From assembly GCA_003864495.1 (NCBI GenBank), contig ML133498.1:883418-947417 (forward strand): a stretch of 64,000 nt of DNA, written 5' to 3'. Of the stretch, positions 50,346 to 61,395 are shown piece after piece. The notes beneath the pieces were generated by a model, which had not been told where the DNA came from, did no database searches, and worked only from the letters and a program-made list of their open reading frames with translations. This DNA is from Nemopilema nomurai. Its lineage: Eukaryota; Cnidaria; Scyphozoa; Rhizostomeae; Rhizostomatidae. Each line of letters begins with the position of its first letter. Position 1 is the first letter of the stretch. Both the position numbers and the translations under genes were made by a program.

Positions 50346-52171
50346 ATCAGCCGCAGCAATTAATTTCTAATTGTTTCGTGAAAACTTTGCTGAATAGTCC
50401 GACCTGTTGGTACTCAAAGATATTTAGCAGTTATTACACAGAAAAATTGAAGCAGCAACTACAACACAGGAGCCAACAGAGAGGAAGCAGGAGAGATGGA
50501 CTGACTTTTAAGCTTGTGGATCGAGGTCTTGCTAGCGCCGCAGAGGTTTTTAGCAAAGTAACTATCTAGCGTCACAGTTTCGATAAATCTAAAAGTTCCA
50601 TAGATGTTTTGCCGAGAATATCAGTAAGCTGTCGGCTTTTCACTTATCATGTGATCTTTCCAACAATTTCAGCTTCGTAAAGTCGTCATATTTTTAATTT
50701 ATTTTTGGCCAAAGTGTCCCGCGCTTATTCGTATAAAACGGCCTTTCTATGCATTCAGCCGAAAATTTCAGTACAATGAGAAAAAATTCTCACAGTTACA
50801 CCCAAATACAAAAATGAATTTTTTCCATCTAGAAAATAAACTTTCTCAGACTTCATATCTTTTCACGCAATTAACCATCAGTAACGTAACTTACTTTGCT
50901 TTAAAAGTTTTGCATATTTTGTTGAAAATGTCACCAGAGTGGCTACTTAGCTAAGAATGTTAAACATATTACGAAGATGTTTTCAACTTCTGATTTTAGT
51001 AATCGATATAAAAGCGCTATTGGCTCAAGAGGGGGGGGGGGGAGGGGTGTTGTGTGAAAGCTGTCAACAAGAAAGAAAAGTTCTCCTGCAAGCCAAAAAG
51101 TCCATTTAGTGGAAAATTAATTTTGTAAATTGGCTGCAGCTATTCCCTTTTTGAAAACATAAGTCTGTCTCCCAGAATATTTAATGTAAAATTTTCAATT
51201 AATTAAGAAAAAGGGTCTCATGAGAAAATGATTTGTGGTTTTCAGCTGGGAAGCAATATTTTCATTTGCTTAGGAATGTTGCTGTAGTTACTTTGTCTTT
51301 TCCACCATCAGGAAGCTGACAGATAAAAATTGTTTGTTTGTTCTCATAATTACTGTTTTAATTCTAAGCTTTATATACATTAAACAGGGAACATACCAAA
51401 TTAATTGATAGTTAATACCACAAGTTCATAAATCTACATTAATGTTGAAGGAAACCCTCTTGATAAATAAATTAAATGCTTCAATCAGTAAATCCAAAAA
51501 CATATACATTTGCCATAATAATTTAGGCCCTTAAAAATTTAAATTCATTACCTTATCAAAATACGCAATTTCTATGATACAAATACAAGGTGGGTTGGGT
51601 CTTGTAACCACTTTGATATTGATAAAGTTTAATCTTTGCCTTGGGGATTTCCCTTTTATGGTTAGATCCATTACACAATGAAACATCTGGTAGGGCAGTA
51701 GGGGGTGTTGAATATCTTATGGGAAAAATGAAGCACAGGAATGCTTTAAAATCTTGTTAAAAAACTTGGCACATTCATATCAAAGAGATAATTGTAGGGA
51801 TGGTACAAATCACTAGGGATATTGCTTGTTTTGACAAAACAAGTGGTAATTCCAGCTCATCTAAAAAGTTTAAAGTGTAGTATGCTAATTGAATGAAATG
51901 TTAATTTTAAAGAAAAATTTCTGCTAAAGGTAAATTTTAAGTAGATAAGTAAGGTGTCTGATAAAAGAGCAAAGCATCTAAAGAGAAATTTCCTTTCATT
52001 GTTGCTTTTCAGCACATCAGTTTAATATCTCTAATGAAGAAATCTATTCTACAAACTAGAGGAACTGCTTCCACTTGAATTGCGACAAGATTCTTTATAC
52101 GTTGCATTCCATTTACAAGACGTGAAATTCCAAAGCTACAAATTAAAAGACTAAATGCTAGGAGAATACTT
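50346..52171. other. Intergenic region between Jun and FBXO48
   Basis: Holds Jun upstream DNA and the FBXO48 3' flank. A G12 tract lies at 51031-51042. No gene, repeat family or splice-bounded frame is seen. Confidence 0.55.
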
Positions 52172-52705
52172 TCACTTTCTATTCAATTCGGCCTCCAAAA
52201 TTAATCCCCAAGTTTCTACACCGAAGACGTTCATGACTTGCCTCGTAACGAGTTCTTGATAAGACTGAATGTTACTAAATCTTCCCTTCATCCAGCTTCG
52301 GATGCACCCATTTACTCCATAGTTATTCAAAAACACACTTTTCCATGTTAATCCACTTGCAAGGTCTTCTTCTATGTCTTCCTTTTCGAACTTCTCACAG
52401 AGTCTTCTCCAAATTTCGCTATCGCTATCAATAAAGTTCTGCCATTGCTTACTGGTCAAAATCGAAGCATGTATTTCGCCAGCAGCAAGATTCAAAAATA
52501 TCTTCTCCGCAATTTCTGGAGGTAGGGCTCGTACAAAATCGTTTCGCGACTCGGTCATGTTGTATTTAGCAGCAAGCAAAACTCGTGAACGTTGTAAACG
52601 TAAATGTGTGGGCCTAACTAACGATTTCTTCTCGAAAGTTGTTTCTTTCTCTCTACAATAAGTTTCAGGTGTAGCTTTTGATATCCTGTGTTTTTCCTTG
52701 GACAT
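52172..52705 (-). CDS. FBXO48: FBXO48, F-box only protein 48
   Basis: Putative substrate adaptor of an SCF (SKP1-CUL1-F-box) ubiquitin ligase. Single-exon 177-residue reading frame. The F-box lies at about residues 58-104: ALPPEIAEKIFLNLAAGEIH then LTSKQWQNFI and EIWRRLCEKF. The C-terminal half keeps FBXO48 landmarks: DDLESG-like EDLASGLTWKSVFLNNY, RFSNIQSYQ, and the closing VETWGLILEAELNRK, matching the human DTWGEILEAELER end. The human protein is 155 residues; an internal ATG at residue 50 (MTESRNDF) would give a shorter protein, and the basic first 49 residues have no evident domain, so the start is uncertain. The 5' end faces TYW5 across 223 bp. Confidence 0.9.
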   Translation of the reverse strand: MSKEKHRISKATPETYCREKETTFEKKSLVRPTHLRLQRSRVLLAAKYNMTESRNDFVRALPPEIAEKIFLNLAAGEIHASILTSKQWQNFIDSDSEIWRRLCEKFEKEDIEEDLASGLTWKSVFLNNYGVNGCIRSWMKGRFSNIQSYQELVTRQVMNVFGVETWGLILEAELNRK

Positions 52706-52928
52706 AAAAGTTGAGTGGTGAAGGGAAAATCCCTTCGCCTAACAGACAACCTTATGAAAACATTCCAAATCGCTCACCATCAACCGAATCAGCTGAGTTC
52801 GTTGTAAACAAAGGTGTTTCCACTTTTATTTCTGCGTAAAGAACTGGGTTCTACTTCCTTTGTCGCAGTTTCCAACAGCAACAACAGCTCAACGACAACA
52901 ACACTTCCAGGTAGTATCCACGTGGGCC
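52706..52928. promoter_or_regulatory. Bidirectional promoter of FBXO48 and TYW5
   Basis: Only 223 bp separate the two divergent start codons, so both 5' UTRs and core promoters must overlap here unless FBXO48 starts at its internal ATG. No TATA box is obvious. A (CAACAG/ACAAC)-rich patch lies at about 52872-52908. Confidence 0.7.
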
Positions 52929-55411
52929 ATGGCGGAGATTCAAGAGTACAGCTGCCCCTTGGACAGTTCATTTTTTCAGAAAATAAGCGGAGAAAGAAAG
53001 CCAGTAGTTTTAAGAAATTTAGATGTTGGTGAAGCTTCTAAATCATGGACACCGGAGTATCTTGCCTCTGCAATCGGTTCAACTCCAGTAAAGATACATG
53101 TATGTCCTGTCGCACAAATGGATTTTTTGACAAAAAATTTTAAGTACAAGTACGTATGGGGAACTGTTGAATCCCATAAGATTTAGACTAAATTAGAAAA
53201 TTCTTTGTACCAGCTGCTCCTCCTTATCTCCTCTGTATTTAACGGGAATTTTGTTGTCAAACTTTCAACAGTAAGTGTTATTTTTTTAGAACAATACCAT
53301 TCGATGATTTCATTAGAAGAGTTAGCAAGCAACATCAAAAGGAAGATTTCTTCATTTCACCTGTAAGCACTTTCATAAAAACAATTTTTAAGTTTGGATT
53401 ATATGTAAAGGATACTTGATACATATTTAAACCACTGTTTTGCATTGTACACATTGAAAGATAGTTTTAAATTATTTTTTTCAATGTTAAAATGGGTGTT
53501 GCAAACAAATGTTTTGTCTGGTATGTAATGGCAACCACCAAAGAGCTTCTTGATGCTCTAGAACTCTGAATATCAAGCTACTAGCAGTCTTATATTTGGT
53601 TATCTTTGCTATTTCTTTTTCAGTTCTCATACCCCAAATATTGACTTTTTCTTAAGCTGTAACTATCAGGTTCCCAGGCCCCAAATATTGAAACCTAAAC
53701 TGTAATTTACAGACCCCAAGTATATTTTTTCCAAAAATCTCAGACTGAAATGTTTTAAAGTAGAGCACCCCTCATTTCCATTTCTTGGTGACCACCGACT
53801 TTCATAATGTGTTATACAGCCAATAAATTGACAAATATGTCAATAACTTTAAGATTTTGTCTTTAATGCCTTGTTTTTATTCATATACTCTTGGTTTAAG
53901 AAATATGTTTGCTAGAGAGAAATTTTAAGCCACTTGAGACAGGAACAAACTTTGCTCCTTTAAAATAAACTGTGTACTTCACACCAAAGGTTCACTAAGC
54001 TTGAAATTTGCAACCTTTGCATGTCTTTAGAGTTAATTTTTCTTTGCAGGATGAAAAATATTACTTGAGGTCAATTGCCTCTTCAAACCCAAGAAAGGTA
54101 GCTAATGAATAATTTGTTTGTATAATTGATGCATTTTTTGTATGTATAATTGATAATTGATGTATAATTGTTTGTATTATATCTTGAATGCCGCCTTTAG
54201 AGCTCAGAAGTTTTACTTTCACAGAAGTACTGTTGCTTATTCTTCTCACTGAAATACTGTTTCAATTTTTTCCATAGTGTGTTGCGGATATAAATAAAGA
54301 TTTCCCTCAGATTTCTAAAGATGTAGAACTCCCAAGTTTCATCCCCATGGAAAAACTTTTTTCCAGTGTCTTCAGGATTGGGTCAGCAAACATGCAACTT
54401 TGGACACATTATGATGTAAAATTTCTGCTTTAGAAGTCTTCCTTTTATCATCACTTAATTTAGCTCTGTCCTCAATGGTGTCTGTTAGAGCGGATGTCAG
54501 ATGAAGAGCAGATGAAATATTCAACTATCAACTGCTCTTGAAAACAATAGATAAATAACTAAGTAGTCAAACAATAGATAATCAAATTCAACAGCAAATG
54601 GCAATACTAGTAAATTAAATCTTCATCCTTGTGGCTATAACTGGCATGTTGAGCTGGAAAGTTGCAATGTTGAGAAAATCAGAAGTGGAAGATGAGATAT
54701 TTGGTTATTTTTTATGAAGATGTTTTATAGATACTCTAGCCTCATGCCCCATCTTTTCATGACGTTTGTTGTAGACAAAGCAATGCCACGTATTTTGCCT
54801 ATGCGTAGTTTTACATTATTCATGAAAATTTAGCTTTTATTTTTGCTTCTGCCTAATATTTCCCATCTACAACTGTGATTTTGTAGAAGTGAGAATTCTT
54901 TGCTTGTTGAAAAATCGGCAGTTTAAGTCCACCATTCCTCTTATAGGTTATGGACAACGTTCTTGTGCAAATTTCCGGACGAAAAAGAGTTGTGTTGTTC
55001 AGCCCCCAGGATGCGCTAAATTTGTACTTGAACGGAGATAAATCAGAAGTAATTGACATTGATAACCCAGACTTGGAAAGACACCCAAAATTCAAGAATG
55101 CAAAGCGATACGAGTGCATTTTAAACAGAGGCGACGGCGTATTTATCCCGGCGATGTGGTTCCACAATGTAATCACACTGGACTTTAGCATCGCGATTAA
55201 CGTGTTTTACAAACATATTGACGATCACCTTTACGATCAAAAGGACATTTACGGGAACAAGGACCCGACGCCAGCGTCACGAGCCGCCCAGATGGTGGAC
55301 AAAGCCATTGGCATGCTTGGTGAGCTTCCACCTGAGTATAAGGACTTTTATTCCAGAATGCTGGTTTCGAAGATCGAAAAAAGCTGTTTTCTGGAGGAAA
55401 AGAAGGCCTGA
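52929..55411 (+). CDS. TYW5: TYW5, JmjC tRNA wybutosine hydroxylase
   Basis: Fe(II)/2-oxoglutarate dioxygenase that hydroxylates wybutosine at position 37 of phenylalanine tRNA. Five exons: 52929-53149, 53290-53362, 54050-54097, 54278-54415, 54947-55411; 945 nt, 314 residues (human 315). Start MAEIQEYSCPLD has a good context (GCCATGG). Landmarks: RKPVVLRNLDVG, VKIHVCPVAQMDFLTKNF, EDFFISPDEKYYLRS, then the JmjC core [20 protein letters not shown] with iron ligands H158 and D160, FIPAMWFHNVI with the third ligand H233, and the C-terminal GNKDPTPASRAAQ and LPPEYKDFYSRM. All catalytic residues are present, so the enzyme should be active. Confidence 0.96.
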
Positions 55412-55787
55412 TAATTACTGATAGTTCTTCAGATATTGTTAATGAAGTAATGCAGATGTAAGCTTAAAGACTGAGCGTCACTTTTTGAGTATCAGTTTTT
55501 CAACAGTTATGGAGAGGAACCTAAACTTTCATTTTATCTTAGATAAAGTAATGATTTTTGGAATGATCAATCAAGTTTGAAATTGAGTCCTCACAAAAAG
55601 TGGCACCATAAACTGCATCTGTTTGTTGCAAGATGATGAGACTCTGGGCAATACTGTCAGTTGCAAGTCGCAGTTGCTATCAGTGGAGAGCATGCTATGA
55701 TAAAGACAATTCCATCTACATGGATTTTCATTGTGCCCTAAAAGAAAAATTCACAAAATTAAATGGTAAAAACCTAAGCAATTAGTT

Positions 55788-55797
55788 AATAAATAAA
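55788..55797 (+). terminator. Possible TYW5 poly(A) signals
   Basis: Two overlapping AATAAA hexamers about 380 bp after the TYW5 stop; another AATAAA at 56026-56031 could give a longer 3' UTR. Confidence 0.4.
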
Positions 55798-56947
55798 TGC
55801 GAATAGGTTTGATGTAGAAGCTAAATAAGTTATGATTAATTGACGTCCATTTGAAAATAAGGTAGTTTTAATTATCAAAAGATCCTCTACTATGGTTGTA
55901 AACAGCCGTTTTGTACTTGTGGTATTTTGGCTCATTTCTGAAGTTGTTTGGTAGTTTTTAAAGTCACTGCGCCTTTGTAAAAGAATCTTAGTTGTCCGTC
56001 GTTTAACATTGCTCGAGCTATAGTCAATAAAAGATGGTTTCTTGTATTCTACGAATGGATTTCATCATTTCTTTTGAAGCAATCGTGCAAATAGGCCAGA
56101 ACAGCTCCATTAACGCATTTATGCATAAAGTTTAGTTAATGCTCAAAACGTCTTTCTTTCAATGGTACCCAGTTCAGGCTTAGACTGGGGATGCATGATC
56201 ATGTTTTCTATTCTAGCCCCAGTGACAATTCGAGCAGCAAAGTTCTGAGACTTTTTCAGCTTTGATAAGACACACTGAGAGGCGTTGCCATAGACTTTAT
56301 CGCAATAATCGATTACTGATAATGCGGTGACTTGAACTACACAAGCAACCTTGTAAAATTCCGTTTGTTATTTGTCTGTCTGTTGTCAAAAGATCATTTG
56401 TAAATGCCCATGTAATTTTGCTTTGTCATCAACGTATCTGATGAAACAGACGATCATTCGACTTATTGTTTATGTAAGGTTGCATACTAATAATTGATGT
56501 TTTTGGGCGTGGTGGAGAACTTTGCCAGCTAAAGCTGGGGACTTGAAAATGGGCGGACTGATAAACCTAGAATTGGGAAAGAAAAGCAATTTATTTTCAT
56601 TAACATGATTTAAAAATATGATTAAGGAAATCTTACTTGGCTTAAATACTCTTAAAAAGCAATGATTGGAGTAAGATCTAAGCTCTACTCTAAGCATCAC
56701 ATTCATACTGGGAAAGGATAATGTTTTCTGCAGTCGCCCACTGTAAAATATTAAGAATTGCAGGCACCCAAAAAAGTTTTGAGGAATTATTTTTTTCGAT
56801 ATTTGTTTACAGTAGTGGAATGTTGAGCGAATTCCTGTACCCCCGTACTAGCCACCCACAGTTGTGAATCAAAGCTATGAGCCTTCAATGTTTGGTTACT
56901 GGGAAGGAGCATTGGCTCGGGGTCGAGGCTTTGTACCAGTGAACAAG
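55798..56947. other. Intergenic region between TYW5 and the inverted-repeat element
   Basis: Apart from the further AATAAA at 56026 I see no gene or repeat. The open stretch at 56864-57049 runs into the element's left arm and is not supported as a gene. Confidence 0.5.
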
Positions 56948-56954
56948 ACGAGAT

Positions 56955-58035
56955 CGGTTGATGATAGATATCTGAGCTCAAAAGGACCTTCACGAAAACT
57001 TTTCTCGGCGAGTTCGAAACCGAGACCGAGAACTGGGAACGACAATTAAGGACAACGAAGACCAACAAAAAAGTATTTTTCGGAAAGGGGGGCTAAACAT
57101 GCTAAAACCAAGAGAAGTGCGATTTCTTTATGATTCTAAGTACATTTTGGAAATATTGGTAACCGAAAATAGTTTGGTAACCAATTTCTTGGTCGAAATG
57201 GGAACATTAATTATCCTACCACACCCTTTCCACTTTCACGTATTTCACATGATAAAATATGCAAGCTTTTTGCAGTATCAGGGTTCAGTTTCTTATAAGC
57301 AGTTCGCGTTTTGATATTAGGCCTAAGGTTAGTGGCTCTTTCATGTGTATGATTACCTCGGTGCCTCGTGTTGCGTAGGCACGGCCATCCTAATCCGCAA
57401 TTTCAATAGCTATCACATTAAACAAAAGCGATGTTTGCAATAAGATTTTCAGCAAATTATCGACTCTCTTTGAAACAGTGGTAAAGGAAGGAAAAGGGAA
57501 TGAGTCTCGAATCGCAAGGAGGGCTCTATCCCATTGTTATGGTGCAAAAACTTTTCAAAACAATTTGATCGCCCTGTTTTTCATCATTTTGCGAGTAATA
57601 AAAGAGCCCTGAAATTTTTGAAAAAAGGATGTCAGCGATTACCTCGATTACCCCCCAACGCCGCCCCTGTCCACAACTACACCCTGAAAGCACTCGATTT
57701 CAATTTCGATAACTACCCCTGAAAGCATTGATATTCAAACTTATCAACTTATCAAACTTTCTTGGTGATATTCAAGCTTATCAACAAAGGAAGGTTGTTT
57801 CACTCACTTTGTTGGCAAACGAGGCCTAAAACTAGATCACACTAGATCTAAAAAGTCACACTTAGTAACAAAGTCCATTCAAGATCCTTGCAGTTGTGTT
57901 CTAAATGTAGATTAACTTTGAAATCAACTGTCGAGCGAGAGTTATTGTCGTTCCCAGTTCTCGGTCTCGGTTTCGAACTCGCCGAGAAAAGTTTTCGTGA
58001 AGGTCCTTTTGAGCTCAGATATCTATCATCAACCG
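56955..58035. mobile_element. Foldback/inverted-repeat transposable element with 7-bp target duplication
   Basis: The left arm (56954-57046) and right arm (57944-58036) are perfect 93-bp inverted repeats. Outer ends read CGGTTGATGATAGATATCTG inward. Immediately outside lies the exact direct repeat ACGAGAT (56948-56954 and 58036-58042), which explains the extra matching base at each end. The 897-bp interior has no transposase-like frame. Perfect long arms plus a target duplication indicate a recently moved non-autonomous DNA element. A 7-bp duplication is uncommon among known superfamilies, so I do not assign one. Confidence 0.8.
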
Positions 58036-58142
58036 ACGAGATCAGGTTAATCAGAGGAAGTCAGGTGGAACAAAACTCTTCCTATCTGGCAACGTAATCA
58101 ATACAGGCCTAAAAGAAGCGCAAAAGTCTTTGCTGATCAACC

Positions 58143-58325
58143 ATGAGGCAGCTTAAGGGAAAAACAGTGAAAGAGACGAGCAAGATGAAACGGAAAAGAA
58201 AGCAGGAGAACATGGAGACGAAAAGGAGATCGCTGCTGATCGTGATACCAACACTCGTTGTCGTGGCGTTGCTGGTCATAACTTACGTGTACGTAAACAC
58301 CAATAAACACAAAGCAGAACTCTGA
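58143..58325 (+). CDS. 60-residue single-pass membrane microprotein (unidentified)
   Basis: ATG at 58143 is preceded in frame by a TGA at 58134. The protein has a strongly basic N-terminal half (KMKRKRKQENMETKRR), one hydrophobic segment (SLLIVIPTLVVVALLVITYV) and a short polar tail NTNKHKAEL. An AATAAA 234 bp after the stop supports a transcribed 3' end. Topology by the positive-inside rule puts the N terminus in the cytosol. It could be a stand-alone microprotein or the last exon of a larger gene; I found no upstream exon. It sits 100 bp from the inverted-repeat element and converges on EXT2. No family recognised. Confidence 0.45.
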   Translation: MRQLKGKTVKETSKMKRKRKQENMETKRRSLLIVIPTLVVVALLVITYVYVNTNKHKAEL

Positions 58326-58558
58326 ATTCCGTCGTTGTCCAAAGTCTGCGAAACTTCAAAAGAGAGTCCTCTTCGATTTGGTATGCTGCTATCTTAACAA
58401 CGCCATAATGCTTTCAAATATGACACTCACTTTCTTACGGCCCTTTTTTAACGTTCAAGCGTCTTTTAAATGTTGCTATTTAATGTACAAAGACAGCGAA
58501 TATTATGATAGAATTTTAGAAAAATACACATCATCACCTTAAGAGCTTCATGACGTTG

Positions 58559-58564
58559 AATAAA
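58559..58564 (+). terminator. Possible poly(A) signal of the membrane microprotein
   Basis: AATAAA followed by a T-rich stretch, 234 bp after the stop codon at 58325. Confidence 0.45.
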
Positions 58565-58881
58565 ACTTTGTCTTTCTTTAGTACATACTTCTGCTATTTT
58601 TTGGATAGAAAAGAAGCCAGCACAATATAGATATAGTGTTATACTAGGAATATCCTAGTCTTCAAGCCCCCAGTAATATCCTTCACTAGCATTTGATCAC
58701 ATAATAGGTACTTAACTTTATAGAGTGTTAAGATTGAAAAATAAACCAATTTTTGGTAGAAAAACACCATTCTCATTCAAGACAGTTTAAATATAAAAAA
58801 GACCTAAAAATTGCAATTTTATGCTTATGTGGTATAAAATGGTGTTCTGTCAACAAACATATATATATTAGCTTTAAAAAA

Positions 58882-60990
58882 TCATAAACTTCCAATATCT
58901 GGAAAGTCTTGAACTTCTAATGGAATATCCTCTTTGAAAAGTACAGGGTCAGCTCTGAAGTCCACTTTTTCCAAAGGTATATTGCCACCAAACAAATCTC
59001 TAAATTTTTTCAGGCACTCAGAACGTTTTGTAAAATGACTTGTTTCTGACCACAGAGACTCATTGCTTGCACACTTTGGGCAGATGAACCTCTTTCTTGG
59101 AGTAACTTTTATGACTGCTTTTCTTGTAAGATTTGCCACTAAGAAGTTCATTGCAATATCTTCGCAGTTCATTCTTTGGTCAACAAAAGATAAAATGTCC
59201 TGGGGCATTTTATATGTAAACATGTGATTATATACCTTATGATAGAAAGCAACACCAGTTAAGACCATAGAAACATCATTAGTCCATTCTGACTGGTAAA
59301 CTAATGACTGTGGCTGTTCCAAATCTACCTCTTTGTGACTTCTGCCTGGAAAACCTACTAGTCGGTCAGGGTAGGCTCTCCAAACTTGGTAACCAAACTC
59401 CAGTTCATCTTTTGTAAGCATGGATATATCATCATCGATAGAAAGGATTCCCTCAGTTTCAATTTCTTTATAAGGATAAAACCTATTGCTTAACTTGTTT
59501 TTCTTTCCTTTAATGAAAACAAGTTGGTTGGATATCTTGGGGACCTCTGATCTTTCAGGTGGATCAAGATTTGGATTATTCCAAATGACAATAATTTTCA
59601 CCAAGCTAGGACAATTATCAAGATGCTTTATGAGATTAAATAGCAACTCCTGTCTGTTATATGTCAGTATAACTGCAGTAAATCCTTGTTTCTGCGAAGG
59701 TGCAAGTGGGATATAAAGTGGAGAATATGAACCTTCAAAAAATCTGCCATTTTGAAAAGTTTTCAATTCTCCATTCCATTCAATATAGGATTTTGCTCTA
59801 TGTGGAGATATTCGTTCATTTAAAATTTCCAGGGTAGTAAGGACAACTTTTCCCAGTGAGGAAAAGTATTTTTCCCAAAGGAAAATTGATTGTTTTCTGT
59901 AAACTGCTAACAAACTTCTGTCAGTCCTCTGTAGCATGCCAATAAGACTCCTGATCTTGATAACATTAAACATAATGGAGGACCTTTTCCAGTCAAGAAC
60001 AAACGAGAAAGGCAAAAGGTTCTCTTGAAGCACTACTGGTATGCATCCATGCATCATGGCATCTGTCAAAAAGGTCTTCCAAAGTCCTGTTGAAGGAAGT
60101 ATCAAACAAAATGTGCTCTTTTTAAGGACTGCTGGGTATTTGTATACTGTATCTTTTTGACAGCGCTCACGAGTGTGTCTTTCCAAATCAGAATGTTTGC
60201 AGTATGATAAATGCAGAATAGATTCCCAATTTTGATTCACCATATCATCAAGCTCTTTCATGACTGATTGTGTAACTAGTCCGTATGGGACTGTCAGTAG
60301 CCAATCTCGTTCAGCAGTGAAATCCATTTCTGCAAGTTGGAGAAGCACATCTTCTTTACTTACAAATGAATTTAAAACAGGTATAACAATGTCAAATTTG
60401 GCTCTGAAGTTGACTTGATTAAAACTTCCACTAGCTACCATTGCCTTTCCAATGTTCACAGTCAATGGGTTAGCTGATGAGGCTTTCTTCTGAAAAAAGT
60501 TGAAGATTAAATGATTTTCTCCACCATCCCAGTGCCTCAGAGACGCCAGAACATTTCCAGCTGACCTAGGAAGCACAGCCTTCTCTGACAGCAAGTCAAC
60601 ATTTGGAATAAATACACAGGCATGGGCAGAATTGTTGGTCCAAAACCTGCTTTTTTTTACAGCCTTGATGATTTCTTGAAACTCTCGCGTCGAGTCAGGA
60701 AATATCTGCTCCTTCGCTGGATTGAAATAAGTTACCTCGGGGTAAATGAAGACCCTGATATCCCAGTTTCCATCAATATGACACTTGAAGTGATTGAAAC
60801 ATGAATGAAATCTGCAATCTCTTCTCGATTTGGTTACCTCAAGATCATTATCGCTTAAAATCTTGAATGGAAGTTTCCCTTCCGGTCTGCTACTTGCTGA
60901 AAACAGCAATGCTTCAAAAGCAACCCAGAGGAACCCAATCACAACAATCACAATTAAACACAAAATTAAGTAGCGGAACTTCAGCTGCAT
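58882..60990 (-). CDS. EXT2: Exostosin-2, heparan sulfate co-polymerase, in a single exon
   Basis: Golgi type II membrane glycosyltransferase that works with EXT1 to build the heparan sulfate GlcNAc/GlcA chain. 702 residues (human 718), full length and uninterrupted. A signal anchor lies at about residues 8-28 (YLILCLIVIVVIGFLWVAF). The GT47 exostosin domain follows (CFNHFKCHIDGNWDIRVFIY, HLIFNFF, LPFSFVLDWKRSSIMF). The C-terminal GT64 domain has FTAVILTYNRQELLFNLI, the metal-binding triplet D519-D521 in SIDDDISML, PDRLVGFPGR, SEWTNDVSMVLTGVAFYH, MNCEDIAMNFLVAN and RADPVL, ending FPDIGSL as human EXT2 ends FPNIGSL. No frameshift or stop is present. The lack of introns contrasts with the many coding exons of human EXT2. 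Confidence 0.95.
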   Translation of the reverse strand: MQLKFRYLILCLIVIVVIGFLWVAFEALLFSASSRPEGKLPFKILSDNDLEVTKSRRDCRFHSCFNHFKCHIDGNWDIRVFIYPEVTYFNPAKEQIFPDSTREFQEIIKAVKKSRFWTNNSAHACVFIPNVDLLSEKAVLPRSAGNVLASLRHWDGGENHLIFNFFQKKASSANPLTVNIGKAMVASGSFNQVNFRAKFDIVIPVLNSFVSKEDVLLQLAEMDFTAERDWLLTVPYGLVTQSVMKELDDMVNQNWESILHLSYCKHSDLERHTRERCQKDTVYKYPAVLKKSTFCLILPSTGLWKTFLTDAMMHGCIPVVLQENLLPFSFVLDWKRSSIMFNVIKIRSLIGMLQRTDRSLLAVYRKQSIFLWEKYFSSLGKVVLTTLEILNERISPHRAKSYIEWNGELKTFQNGRFFEGSYSPLYIPLAPSQKQGFTAVILTYNRQELLFNLIKHLDNCPSLVKIIVIWNNPNLDPPERSEVPKISNQLVFIKGKKNKLSNRFYPYKEIETEGILSIDDDISMLTKDELEFGYQVWRAYPDRLVGFPGRSHKEVDLEQPQSLVYQSEWTNDVSMVLTGVAFYHKVYNHMFTYKMPQDILSFVDQRMNCEDIAMNFLVANLTRKAVIKVTPRKRFICPKCASNESLWSETSHFTKRSECLKKFRDLFGGNIPLEKVDFRADPVLFKEDIPLEVQDFPDIGSL

Positions 60991-61395
60991 ATTTGTAGCC
61001 TTTCATGGAATAGCATATTTTATTTGTTGAAATTGAATCCGATAAGCTCTGTTTTGGCTCAATGCAAGCTTTTCCTTTCGTCCACCTCTTCCTTACCTTC
61101 CATTTCTTCGCGATCTCCATAGAATAGGTGCCATCATGGAATCTCCTCCTCAGGGCAAGCTGTGAACTTGCAGGGGTCAATTGGATGGCAGCGAAGAAGA
61201 CCAAATATCAAGTTTGATAAAAAAACATTGAAGAGCAAATGCCGAAGAATGCATAGGATGGGCTGCATAGGTTTCTGTAAGATGACACGATAAAAGAGAA
61301 ATCGTTTTTGCAGTTTTGATACGTGTATGTTTTCGATACTAATCAGTCAAGATATATGTTGCAGGCCTAATAAAGTCTAGTGAATCCTATTAGAC
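60991..61395. promoter_or_regulatory. Shared 5' region of divergent EXT2 and LRRC57
   Basis: 405 bp between two divergent start codons. It must contain both 5' UTRs and probably a bidirectional promoter. A minus-strand frame upstream of EXT2 (61204-61016) is out of frame with it and not supported as coding. Confidence 0.55.
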
